From JBGSYJ01 sp041750915 (GTDB lineage: Bacteria; Acidobacteriota; Thermoanaerobaculia; Gp7-AA8), in NCBI GenBank assembly GCA_041750915.1, contig JBGSYJ010000401.1:1-42864 (forward strand): a stretch of DNA of 42,864 bases, written 5' to 3'. Under the pieces are notes generated by a model. The model did no database searches and was not told where the DNA came from. It was given only the letters and a program-made list of their open reading frames with translations. A program made the translations under genes and the position numbers. Positions 14,301 through 22,359 of this stretch are shown here, piece after piece. The first letter of the stretch is position 1. Each line of letters starts with the position of its first letter.

Positions 14301-16571
14301 ATGGCCCACGTTGAAGGCCACAGCGGGGGTGCAGTGGGATGGATCGGCTGGCTCGTCGGGATCCTGCCGCTGAGCCTTTTCATCTGGTACATCACGATGA
14401 TCCCTGCGGTTTCAGAAGGCCATCGCTACGTTTTTTCAGCCGTCTGGATCGAGACGCTCGCTTTCCGCTTCACGCTCGAGATCGACGGGCTTGCCTTGCT
14501 GTTTCTCATCCTGATCAGCGGAATCGGATTCCTCATCTTCGGATACGCGGGACATTATCTGCAGGGCCATCGCCATCTGGGCCGCTGCTACCTCTACCTG
14601 ACGGCATTCATGTTCTCGATGCTCGGACTCGTGGCAGCGGGCGATCTGATCACGCTCTTCATTTTCTGGGAGCTGACGAGCATCACCTCGTATCTGCTGA
14701 TCGGGTTGGACCACGATCGAAAGTCAGCCCGGGATGCAGCTCTTCAGGCGCTCCTCGTCACCGGCGGCGGCGGACTTGCCCTCCTCGTTGGCTTCATTCT
14801 TCTCGGACAGGTCGCGGGCACGTTCGACCTGGGCGAGCTGGCACTGCTCGGATCCGAGGTGCAGGGAAGCGCTTTGTACGTGCCGATTCTCCTCTTGATT
14901 CTTCTCGGCGCGTTCACCAAGTCGGCGCAGGTCCCGTTCCACTTCTGGCTCCCGAACGCAATGGAGGCGCCCACACCTGTCAGCGCATATCTGCACTCGG
15001 CGACGATGGTGAAGGCCGGCGTCTATCTGCTGGCTCGTCTTTCGATCGTGCTCTCCGGCAGAGACGAGTGGGTCATGATCGTTACGACGGCCGGAGTGGT
15101 CACGATGCTCGTCGGCGCGGTCATGGCTTTCCTTTTCACGGACCTCAAACGAGTCCTGGCCTATTCAACGATCAGCGCGCTCGGGACGCTCGTGTTCCTC
15201 CTGGGCCTCGGGACGCCCGCCGCTGCCAATGCCGCGATCGTTTTTCTACTCGCGCATGCGCTCTATAAGGCGGCGCTCTTCATGATTGCGGGCGTCATCG
15301 ACCATCAGACTGGTACGCGCGAGGTCACGCAGCTCGGTGGCCTGCGGGCGGCGATGCCGATCACGGCCACGATCGCACTCGTGGCCGCAGTTTCGCTCGC
15401 CGGGTTCGGCCCCGTGCTGAGCTTCATCGGCAAGGAGATGCTGCTCGAGGCAGTTTTCTCCGGCGGCAGGATGCGGGAAATCCTGCTGATCGCGGCTCTC
15501 ATCTCCGCGGCCCTTCTAACGGCCGTCGCGGGAATGGTTGCGATCCGGCCGTTCTTCGGAAAACGACGTGAAACACCGGTAGAGCCGCATGAAGCGGGGG
15601 CGGGCCTTCTTGCCGGGCCGCTGCTTCTCGCATTCGCAGGCCTGATTCTCGGACTCATGCCCGACGGGGTAACCCGTGGACTGATTGCTCCGGCGGCAGC
15701 TTCGGTAACCGGCGTGCCGGAGGAGCTTCACCTCGCACTCTGGCACGGGGTGAATCTGCCTTTGATGATGAGTGCCGCATCGGTGATCGTTGGCGTACTG
15801 CTCTTTCTGATGTGGGAAAAGCTGCGGACTTTCACGGTCCGATTGAGTCCGTTGAAGCCGGCGACTCCGTCGGCAATGTACGCCTATTCACTGGCCGCGC
15901 TGAATTCGATCGCGCGGGGACAGACGCGCATTCTGCAGAACGGCTACCTGCGTGTCTATTTGATGACGGTCTTCGCGACTGTCTTGGCCCTGATGGGGCT
16001 TCTCGTCCTGCGGAACGGGATGCCTCCCGTCACCCTGGCGGACTGGTCGAATCTCCGTTTCTACGAAGTTGTCGTCGCGGTGATGATTCTTGCGGGTGCT
16101 TTTGTAGCGGTTCGTTCCGAGTCCAGGCTCGGTGCCGTGGCGGCTCTCGGGGTCGTCGGTTATTCGGTCGCGCTCATGTACATCATCTTCAGCGCGCCGG
16201 ATCTCGCCATGACGCAGTTCGTCATCGAGACTCTGACAGTCGTGATCTTCGTTCTGGTTCTCTACCACCTTCCGCGCTACGCGAAGCTGTCATCGAGTCC
16301 GGCGCGTCTCCGCGACGCAATCATCAGCATCGCCGTGGGAGTGCTGATGACCGTTCTCGTGCTTGCGGTTACACATACGGATGTCGATGCCGAGCTCTCG
16401 CGCTTCTACGTGGAGAATTCAGTCGGAGGGGGACATGGTCGCAACATCGTGAACGTGATTCTTGTGGACTTCCGTGCTCTCGACACGCTGGGAGAGATCA
16501 CTGTTCTGGCGATTGCAGCGATCGGCGTCTTTGCGATGCTGAAACTCCGGGTTGAAAGGAACGACACGTGA
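14301..16571 (+). CDS. mrpA: Mrp-type Na+/H+ antiporter subunit A
   Basis: A 756-residue polytopic membrane protein homologous to complex I subunit NuoL. Key proton-path residues are visible: E124 in FWELTSITSYLL, K207 in GAFTKSAQVPFHFWLPNAM and K237 in SATMVKAGVYLLAR. The C-terminal quarter adds the MrpA-specific extension, including GYSVALMYIIFSAPDLAMTQF and a terminal MbhE-like part (RNIVNVILVDFRALDTLGE). It forms the large subunit of the seven-protein Mrp complex, which exports Na+ in exchange for H+. Length is close to the usual 770-800. An ATG with GAGGAG upstream is a convincing start, and the gene overlaps mrpB by four bases. Confidence 0.95.
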   Translation: MAHVEGHSGGAVGWIGWLVGILPLSLFIWYITMIPAVSEGHRYVFSAVWIETLAFRFTLEIDGLALLFLILISGIGFLIFGYAGHYLQGHRHLGRCYLYLTAFMFSMLGLVAAGDLITLFIFWELTSITSYLLIGLDHDRKSARDAALQALLVTGGGGLALLVGFILLGQVAGTFDLGELALLGSEVQGSALYVPILLLILLGAFTKSAQVPFHFWLPNAMEAPTPVSAYLHSATMVKAGVYLLARLSIVLSGRDEWVMIVTTAGVVTMLVGAVMAFLFTDLKRVLAYSTISALGTLVFLLGLGTPAAANAAIVFLLAHALYKAALFMIAGVIDHQTGTREVTQLGGLRAAMPITATIALVAAVSLAGFGPVLSFIGKEMLLEAVFSGGRMREILLIAALISAALLTAVAGMVAIRPFFGKRRETPVEPHEAGAGLLAGPLLLAFAGLILGLMPDGVTRGLIAPAAASVTGVPEELHLALWHGVNLPLMMSAASVIVGVLLFLMWEKLRTFTVRLSPLKPATPSAMYAYSLAALNSIARGQTRILQNGYLRVYLMTVFATVLALMGLLVLRNGMPPVTLADWSNLRFYEVVVAVMILAGAFVAVRSESRLGAVAALGVVGYSVALMYIIFSAPDLAMTQFVIETLTVVIFVLVLYHLPRYAKLSSSPARLRDAIISIAVGVLMTVLVLAVTHTDVDAELSRFYVENSVGGGHGRNIVNVILVDFRALDTLGEITVLAIAAIGVFAMLKLRVERNDT

Positions 16572-16969
16572 GACGATCACTCATTCTCCAGACCGCGGCG
16601 CGGTACCTGATTCCGCTGCTGTTCCTCTTCTCGATCATCGTGCTGTTCCGTGGTCATAACCTGCCGGGCGGAGGGTTCTCGGGCGGACTGCTCGCAGCCA
16701 CGGGATTCTCTCTTTATGTTTTCGCCTTCGACGCCGCCTCTGCCCGGCGAGCGCTGGGTGTCGATACGCACGCAATCATGGGAGCGGGGCTTCTGTGCGC
16801 CCTGCTGAGCGGATTTGTCGGCCTTCTGCGCGGGAGCGCGTTTCTGACATCGTGGTGGGGCGCGCTCGGAGGCGAGGCCGTCGGCACGCCCATTCTGTTC
16901 GACATCGGCGTTTATCTCGTCGTCATCGGCTCGACACTGACGACGGTCTTTGCTCTGGCGGAAGAATAA
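16568..16969 (+). CDS. mrpB: Mrp antiporter subunit B
   Basis: A 133-residue membrane protein starting at a GTG that overlaps the mrpA TGA (GTGA). The family pattern is clear: an N-terminal RYLIPLLFLFSIIVLFRG helix, then HNLPGGGFSGGLLAA, the hallmark loop of MnhB/MrpB proteins, and a last helix IGVYLVVIGSTLTTVFAL. It is a structural subunit of the Mrp complex in the inner membrane. Length is normal for the family. Confidence 0.95.
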   Translation: MRRSLILQTAARYLIPLLFLFSIIVLFRGHNLPGGGFSGGLLAATGFSLYVFAFDAASARRALGVDTHAIMGAGLLCALLSGFVGLLRGSAFLTSWWGALGGEAVGTPILFDIGVYLVVIGSTLTTVFALAEE

Positions 16970-16970
16970 C

Positions 16971-17327
16971 GTGCGGATCATTCTCGCTATCGTGATCGGA
17001 ACCCTGTACGGAGCAGCGCTCTATATGATGCTGCGCCGTCACATCGTGAAGCTCATCATCGGCCTCGCACTGCTGAGCCATGCAGCCAATCTGCTGATCT
17101 TCACCGCCGGCGCTTTGGGAGGACTCCAACGCGGCCGCCCACCGATCATCGGATCGGACGGGACACGGTTGATCGGCGCGCACGCCGACCCTGTACCGCA
17201 GGCACTCATCCTCACGGCGATCGTCATCAGTTTTGGTGTCCTCGCCTTCGCTCTGGTTCTACTGCACAGAACATATGAATCCGTGGGGACCGATGACCTC
17301 GACCAGATGAGGGGTACCGAGGAGTGA
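16971..17327 (+). CDS. mrpC: Mrp antiporter subunit C (NuoK-like)
   Basis: A 118-residue protein homologous to complex I subunit NuoK. Three membrane helices are seen; the second contains KLIIGLALLSHAANLLIF, typical of MnhC/MrpC. The GTG start one base after the mrpB stop is chosen because it gives the family N-terminus MRIILAIVIGTLYG; an ATG seven codons upstream lies inside mrpB. It overlaps mrpD by four bases. Confidence 0.94.
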   Translation: MRIILAIVIGTLYGAALYMMLRRHIVKLIIGLALLSHAANLLIFTAGALGGLQRGRPPIIGSDGTRLIGAHADPVPQALILTAIVISFGVLAFALVLLHRTYESVGTDDLDQMRGTEE

Positions 17328-18814
17328 ACGCGCTTCTCGCGATGCCGGTGATCATTCCGTTGCTGGGCGCTGCCCTGTCGCTTCTCGGCTGGCGTTCGCG
17401 GAGGATCCAGCGGGGGCTCGGTGTCCTGACCTCGGTAACGCTCCTCGTGGTCTCGGTCCTGCTGCTGGCAAGAGTCTCACGTGACGGAATCCAGGTCACC
17501 GCGCTCGGGTCGTGGCCGGCTCCGTTCGGCATCGTTCTGGTGGCAGATCTCTTCAGCGCAATCATGGTGTGCGTTGCCTCGGTCACCGCCACCGCAGTTG
17601 TCTTCTATTCGCTCGTGAGTATCGACAGGCGACGTGAAGCCTTCGGCTATTACCCCCTGTTCAGCCTGTTGCTGATGGGAGTCTGCGGCGCGTTTCTGAC
17701 CGGCGACATCTTCAACCTCTACGTCTGGTTCGAAGTGATGCTGATTTCGTCGTTCGTTCTGCTCGCGCTTGGCGGTGAGAAACCACAGTTCGACTCTGCG
17801 ATCAAATACGTGACGCTGAATCTGATCTCATCCGCGATCTTTCTTGCCGCGATCGGCATGACCTATGGACTAACGGGCACGCTGAACATGGCTGACCTGG
17901 CCTTGAAGCTGCCTCTGGCTCCACAACAGGGGACCGTCACGGCGATCGCGATGCTGTACCTCGTGGCTTTCGGAATCAAGGCAGCTGTCTTTCCGCTCTT
18001 TTTCTGGCTGCCTGCCTCGTACCACACTCCGCCTGTCGCAGTTTCGGCGGTTTTCGCCGGCCTGTTGACGAAGGTCGGTGTGTACGCCCTCATCCGGGTC
18101 TTCACACTGTTGTTCATCCATGACCCCGCGATCACTCATACCGTTCTGATGTGGATCGCCGGCCTTACGATGCTCACGGGTGTCCTCGGTGCGGTAGCTC
18201 AAAATGATTTCAGACGGATCCTGTCATTCCATATCATCAGCCAGATTGGTTACATGATCATGGGGCTGGGGTTGTACACACGGGCTGCCCTCGCCGCGTC
18301 GATCTTCTACATCGTTCACCACATCATCGTGAAGACGAATCTTTTCCTGGTCAGCGGCGTTGCGAAACGGCTCACAGGCTCCTACGAGCTCAAGAAGATG
18401 GGCGGGCTCTATGCATCGTATCCATGGCTGGCGGTTCTTTTCATGATTCCGGCGATGTCGCTCGCAGGGATGCCGCCGCTCTCGGGGTTCTTCGCGAAGC
18501 TGGGCATCATCTCTGCGGGCCTGGCGGAGGAGCAGTACCTGCTGGTCGCTGCCGCGATTGTGGCGGGGCTTTTGACGCTCTTTTCGATGACGAAGATCTG
18601 GGGGGAAGCTTTCTGGAAGCCGCTTCCTTCAGATGTTGAGGCGCCGGGTGCCGCCGACCTGGTTGCCGCGCGCCGGATGATGTGGCCGATCGCTGTCCTT
18701 GCGGCGATCACGGTGAGCCTCGGATTCGGGGCAGGATGGCTGTACGATCTGAGCACGCGGGCGGCGTCGCAGCTCATCGACAGGAGCGAGTACATTCGGG
18801 CGGTGCTGGGATGA
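17324..18814 (+). CDS. mrpD: Mrp antiporter subunit D
   Basis: A 496-residue polytopic membrane protein homologous to complex I NuoM/NuoN and to MrpA. Recognisable elements are FNLYVWFEVMLISSFVLL with the conserved membrane glutamate, KAAVFPLFFWLPASYHTPP with the conserved lysine, and GLLTKVGVYALIRVF. It is the second antiporter-like subunit of the Mrp complex. Its GTG start overlaps the mrpC stop (GTGA, with GAGGAG just before) and its own TGA overlaps the mrpE ATG. Confidence 0.95.
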   Translation: MNALLAMPVIIPLLGAALSLLGWRSRRIQRGLGVLTSVTLLVVSVLLLARVSRDGIQVTALGSWPAPFGIVLVADLFSAIMVCVASVTATAVVFYSLVSIDRRREAFGYYPLFSLLLMGVCGAFLTGDIFNLYVWFEVMLISSFVLLALGGEKPQFDSAIKYVTLNLISSAIFLAAIGMTYGLTGTLNMADLALKLPLAPQQGTVTAIAMLYLVAFGIKAAVFPLFFWLPASYHTPPVAVSAVFAGLLTKVGVYALIRVFTLLFIHDPAITHTVLMWIAGLTMLTGVLGAVAQNDFRRILSFHIISQIGYMIMGLGLYTRAALAASIFYIVHHIIVKTNLFLVSGVAKRLTGSYELKKMGGLYASYPWLAVLFMIPAMSLAGMPPLSGFFAKLGIISAGLAEEQYLLVAAAIVAGLLTLFSMTKIWGEAFWKPLPSDVEAPGAADLVAARRMMWPIAVLAAITVSLGFGAGWLYDLSTRAASQLIDRSEYIRAVLG

Positions 18815-19293
18815 ATGCAACGACGACATTTCTCTGGAACCTGCTTCTCGCGCTGGTCTGGGCGCTTGCGGTGGGGGACCTTACGGTAGGGACGCTCGGG
18901 GTGGGTTTTCTGGCGGGCATGCTGGTTTTCTTCGTAGCGCGCCGAGTGGTAGGAAGTGAGGCGTACGCGAGGAAGATCGGAAAGCTGCTCAAGCTCATCG
19001 CGTTTTTTCTCGCAGACCTGATCAAGTCGAATCTCCGTGTGGCGCACGACGTCGCGACACCGAAATTCAGCATGCGCCCGGGGGTGCTGGCGATTCCGCT
19101 CGACGTGGAGTCGGACGGCGAGATCATCACGTTCGCAAACTTCATCACCTTGACTCCGGGCACGCTCAGTCTGGACGTGTCAGCAGACCGGAAGACGCTG
19201 TTCATCCACTCGATGTATACCCCTGACGCCGAACAGATGAAGAAAGAGCTGAAGGAAGGTCTCGAGCGGCGCATCATCGAGGTGACGCGGTGA
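18811..19293 (+). CDS. mrpE: Mrp antiporter subunit E
   Basis: A 160-residue protein with two or three N-terminal membrane helices (WNLLLALVWALAVGDLT and VGFLAGMLVFFVARR) and a soluble C-terminal half containing FANFITLTPGTLSLDVS, the MnhE/MrpE signature. The ATG overlaps the mrpD TGA (ATGA), which settles the start although the frame is open upstream. It is required for full activity or assembly of Mrp complexes in studied bacteria. Confidence 0.95.
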   Translation: MNATTTFLWNLLLALVWALAVGDLTVGTLGVGFLAGMLVFFVARRVVGSEAYARKIGKLLKLIAFFLADLIKSNLRVAHDVATPKFSMRPGVLAIPLDVESDGEIITFANFITLTPGTLSLDVSADRKTLFIHSMYTPDAEQMKKELKEGLERRIIEVTR

Positions 19294-19556
19294 GTGTCGT
19301 CCTGAACATCTGTTTCGGCATGCTGAGCCTCGCGATGCTCATCTCAGTGATCCGACTGGTGCGGGGTCCGAGCCTTCCGGATCGCGTGGTCGCTCTCGAT
19401 CTGGTCGGAGTGCTGGTCGTCGGGATGATCATTCTCTACGATGTCGCCACCCAGCTTGCGGTGTTTCTCGACGCAGCAATCGTTCTTGCTCTGGTCGGAT
19501 TTGCAGGAACGGTTGCATTCGCAAAGTACCTGGAAAGGAGAGCCCGCCCTGACTGA
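19290..19556 (+). CDS. mrpF: Mrp antiporter subunit F
   Basis: An 88-residue, three-helix membrane protein. The stretch RLVRGPSLPDRVVALDLVG, including the acidic residue in the second helix region, identifies MnhF/MrpF. The GTG start overlaps the mrpE stop (GTGA). The gene ends five bases after the probable mrpG start. Confidence 0.94.
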   Translation: MSVVLNICFGMLSLAMLISVIRLVRGPSLPDRVVALDLVGVLVVGMIILYDVATQLAVFLDAAIVLALVGFAGTVAFAKYLERRARPD

Positions 19557-19974
19557 CGTTCTCATCGCGATACTGATGCTGACCGGATGCGCCTTCCTTC
19601 TGCTCGCGGCCGTGGGAATCCTCCGCATGCCGGACATCTTCACACGCATGTCCGCTTCGTCCAAAGCGACGACGCTCGGAATCGGCTGCATGCTCATCGC
19701 ACTCGCGCTTCATTTTCGAGATGTGGGAGTGACGACGAAGGTACTTCTGGTGATCGCATTCTTCTTCTTGAAGGCGCCGGTTGCTGCTCACGTTCTCGCC
19801 CGTGCTGCCTATCGGATCGGCACGCCTCTGTGGAAGGAAACGTTTGTGGACGAACTGCGGGAGTACTACGACCAGGAGGAGTATCTGGTACACCGCAGAG
19901 GAGGCCTCGAACGCCCCGGCGAAGCGAGTCCGCAGGCTGATGAAGCACAGGATACGTCGCCACCTTCCACTTGA
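19549..19974 (+). CDS. mrpG: Mrp antiporter subunit G with probable CTG start
   Basis: The protein has the MnhG/MrpG core: a first helix, GILRMPDIFTRMSASSKATTLG and a third helix VLLVIAFFFLKAPVAAHVLAR. The only position that gives the family N-terminus (TDVLIAILMLTGCAFLLLAA) is a CTG at 19549, eight bases after a strong AAAGGAG at 19534-19540 and overlapping the mrpF stop by eight bases. The nearest downstream ATG (19573) removes eight residues of the first helix and lies 32 bases from that Shine-Dalgarno. The next upstream ATG (19441) is deep inside mrpF. Product length would be 141 residues; the acidic tail after residue 100 is longer than usual. Confidence 0.88.
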   Translation: MTDVLIAILMLTGCAFLLLAAVGILRMPDIFTRMSASSKATTLGIGCMLIALALHFRDVGVTTKVLLVIAFFFLKAPVAAHVLARAAYRIGTPLWKETFVDELREYYDQEEYLVHRRGGLERPGEASPQADEAQDTSPPST

Positions 19975-20059
19975 GAACAGCGCTGGAAGATCGACCTCGA
20001 TTTACGCGTTCTATCTGCTGCGTTTTTTTCACTCCCATGATCACTGAAAGGACACAGCA

Positions 20060-20923
20060 TTGAACGGACTCAAGACAGCGCTGCTTCTCGGAGCACTTAC
20101 AGCACTGCTCATGCTTTTCGGCCGGGTTCTCGGCGGAAATGCCGGCATGATGATCGGTTTCGTCTTTGCGGTTGTGATGAACTTCGGCAGCTACTGGTTC
20201 TCGGACCGGATCGCCATGAAGATGGCAGGTGCGCGGGAAGTCACTCCTGCGGAGGCGCCCGAGCTTCATCGTATGGTCGCCGAGATCGCCCAGAAGTCGG
20301 GTATGCCGATGCCTCGGGTGGCCGTCATCGAGTCGGATGCTCCGAACGCGTTTGCCACGGGTCGCAATCCGAAGAATGGTCTCGTCGCCGCGACGAGGGG
20401 AATCATGCAGGTTCTCGACCGGCGTGAGCTGCGTGCCGTCATGGCTCACGAGATGGGTCACATCAAGAATCGAGACATTCTGATCGGCAGCGTCGCCGCG
20501 ACGATTGCGGGTGCGATCTCGATGCTTGCCCAGATGGCTCAGTGGTCGATGATCTTTGGCGGCGGCCGGCACAGCGACGACGAGGGCGGCGGTGGGCTCA
20601 TCAGCGCTCTGGCGATGATGATTCTCGCGCCGATTGCCGCGATGATCATTCAGCTCGCAATCACGCGCTCGCGTGAGTTCGGCGCCGATCATACGGGCGC
20701 GGAGGTGAGCGGAGACCCTGAAGCGCTTGCTACGGCGCTGCAGAAGATCGAGGCCTATGCAAAGCGGATTCCGATGAACGTGAATCCATCCGCAGCCCAC
20801 CTGTTCATCGTGAATCCACTGAGTGGAGCGTCGATCCGGAAGCTGTTCAGCACCCATCCTCCGACTGAAGAGCGTGTAGCGCGCCTGCGTGCGATGAGTC
20901 GGGGGGACTTGGCTGGTCGCTAA
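20060..20923 (+). CDS. htpX: zinc metalloprotease HtpX (M48 family)
   Basis: A 287-residue membrane protease with two N-terminal helices (about 5-22 and 28-46), the active-site HEMGH at 130-134 and the third zinc ligand in SREFGADH. Two further helices lie between. HtpX degrades damaged or misfolded inner-membrane proteins, with its active site on the cytoplasmic side. The start is TTG with AAAGGA eight bases upstream. It lies 85 bp after mrpG and may be cotranscribed or separately promoted. The TAA stop is fused with a heptamer repeat array. Confidence 0.95.
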   Translation: MNGLKTALLLGALTALLMLFGRVLGGNAGMMIGFVFAVVMNFGSYWFSDRIAMKMAGAREVTPAEAPELHRMVAEIAQKSGMPMPRVAVIESDAPNAFATGRNPKNGLVAATRGIMQVLDRRELRAVMAHEMGHIKNRDILIGSVAATIAGAISMLAQMAQWSMIFGGGRHSDDEGGGGLISALAMMILAPIAAMIIQLAITRSREFGADHTGAEVSGDPEALATALQKIEAYAKRIPMNVNPSAAHLFIVNPLSGASIRKLFSTHPPTEERVARLRAMSRGDLAGR

Positions 20924-21140
20924 GTAGACAGTAGACAGTAGACAGAAGACAGTAGGGGGCCCCCTCCCACACCGAAAGAAGCGATTCGAGACACGGCGGG
21001 TGGCTATGTATTCTTCTATCTGCCGTCTGCGCGGACAATAAGTAGTACACACTAGGGCCCTCTCCCATACTGAAAGGATCTTCGAGACAGAATGGAAGGG
21101 GCGGTGGCTACTGTCTTCTGTCTACTGTGTACTGTCTACT
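20923..21140. repeat. tandem pair of AGTAGAC-heptamer-armed elements
   Basis: The left array (20923-20955) has AGTAGAC three times, a variant AGAAGAC and a partial unit, starting on the last base of the htpX stop. The right array (21108-21140) is the inverted form (CTACTGT units). In between are two related cores: 20956-21009 and 21055-21107, both with G(C)CCTCCCA, ACxGAAAG, TTCGAGACA and GGTGGCTA in the same order. This looks like two tandem copies of one heptamer-armed element with decayed inner arms. The same heptamer recurs at 31808-31908. Confidence 0.85.
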
Positions 21141-21149
21141 CTCATAACT

Positions 21150-22235
21150 ATGGACCCCCTCACCCACACCCTCGTCGGCGCCAATCTCGCCGCTACACGT
21201 CTCCGAGACACCACGCGCTTCGCTGCCGCTGCTCTCGTGATCGGGGTGAATGCTCCCGACATCGATGCGGTCACCTATGCTTTCGCAGACTCTGATTTCT
21301 CACTCGGATTCCGCCGAGGATGGACTCATGGTGTTCTCGCGCTCGTTGTACTGCCGTTCGTGCTGACGGGTTCGCTGCTCCTGTACGACAGGCTTCGACC
21401 GTCGAGCACTGCGAAGGCTCGCGCCGGATGGCTGCTGCTCCTTTCGACGCTAGCCGTCCTCACCCACCCGTTTCTCGATTGGCTGAACACCTACGGCATG
21501 CGCTGGCTGATGCCGTTCGATGGGACGTGGTTCTACGGCGATTCGGTCTTCATCATGGACCCGCTGCTCTGGATCGTTCTCGGTGCGGGCTGGCTCGCCG
21601 GACGCACTCCTTCGCCGGGGCTGATTGCGATCTGGGCGTTCTTCACCGCTGCCATCTCCTGGGTCGTCAGCGGAAGGAACATGGGGTACCTGATCATTGT
21701 GGGCGTCATTGCACTGGTGTTGCTCGCCGCGCTTCTCTGGCGGCCTGCGGATCCGAAGAGAATCGGCAGGAAGCTTGCGACGTCCGCGCTGATCGTCGCG
21801 ACGGTGTACATCGGAGGCCGTCTGGCGGTTCATCAGGCGACGGAGTCGTCCGTCCGCGGGCAGTTGGCGGAGAGGGGTCTGATCCCGTCGAAGCTGCTGG
21901 CGTCCCCGCACCCCTTCAATCCGCTGCACTGGGATGTGGTCGCGGAGGTCGGTCCGGTCTACCGGTACGGCAACTTCGACTGGCGGAACGGGGAGCTCGT
22001 CATCGACGATCATCAGATTCCGCTTCCCGAACCCTCGCCGCTGTGGGATGCAGCGAGAAGTGATCCGTCAGTTCAGGGATTCATGGACTGGGTGCGTTTT
22101 CCCTGGTACGAAGTCCGCCGCAGTCCTGAAGGAACGTTCGTACACATCATGGATGCGCGCCGCGCGAGACGGGCGACGACGGGCTTCGGCGGCGTGGTTG
22201 TTCGGGTCGACGAAACTGCAGCGCAGACGCGTTGA
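21150..22235 (+). CDS. YdjM-like membrane-bound metal-dependent hydrolase family protein
   Basis: A 361-residue polytopic membrane protein. The N-terminus MDPLTHTLVGANLAA, the VNAPDIDAVTY turn, the WTHGVLALVVLP segment and LTHPFLDWLNTYG place it in the YdjM/DUF457 family, named metal-dependent hydrolases for their conserved Asp and His residues. No activity has been firmly established for the family. The C-terminal 110 residues are soluble and contain paired tryptophans and a GNFDWRNGELVIDD segment. The repeat element ends 10 bases before the ATG, so promoter and ribosome binding site must lie within the repeat or be weak. Confidence 0.85.
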   Translation: MDPLTHTLVGANLAATRLRDTTRFAAAALVIGVNAPDIDAVTYAFADSDFSLGFRRGWTHGVLALVVLPFVLTGSLLLYDRLRPSSTAKARAGWLLLLSTLAVLTHPFLDWLNTYGMRWLMPFDGTWFYGDSVFIMDPLLWIVLGAGWLAGRTPSPGLIAIWAFFTAAISWVVSGRNMGYLIIVGVIALVLLAALLWRPADPKRIGRKLATSALIVATVYIGGRLAVHQATESSVRGQLAERGLIPSKLLASPHPFNPLHWDVVAEVGPVYRYGNFDWRNGELVIDDHQIPLPEPSPLWDAARSDPSVQGFMDWVRFPWYEVRRSPEGTFVHIMDARRARRATTGFGGVVVRVDETAAQTR

Positions 22236-22261
22236 CTCCGGTCCCCGAGAAATGAACCCAG

Positions 22262-22348
22262 TGTCATCCTGAGCGAAGCGAAGGATCCCCTTCCTCGATG
22301 CGCTAACGCCAGTCTTTTGGGGATCCTTCGCTTCGCTCAGGATGACAC
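22262..22348. repeat. 87-bp GTCATCCTGAGCG fold-back element between convergent genes
   Basis: Left arm 22262-22290, 27-bp loop, right arm 22319-22348, nearly perfect complements. The arm starts TGTCATCCTGAGCG and ends GGATCCCC. The loop (TTCCTCGATGCG and CGCCAGTCTT) is shared with the copy at 31966-32052. It lies between the convergent YdjM-like and M1 peptidase genes, where it could act as a bidirectional transcription stop. Confidence 0.92.
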
Positions 22349-22359
22349 TCTTTTGCCCG

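Noticed and set aside
14068..14301. 77-residue frame ending just inside mrpA
   Set aside because: Basic, low-complexity product, no ribosome binding site or family; the region is better seen as the operon leader.
19694..21052. 452-residue open frame on the minus strand
   Set aside because: It runs antisense through mrpG and htpX and then through heptamer repeats; its translation has His/Arg-rich shadow composition and its N-terminal part is repeat-derived.
20923..21140. Possible CRISPR array
   Set aside because: Repeat units are 7 bp with no spacers of uniform length, and no cas gene is nearby.
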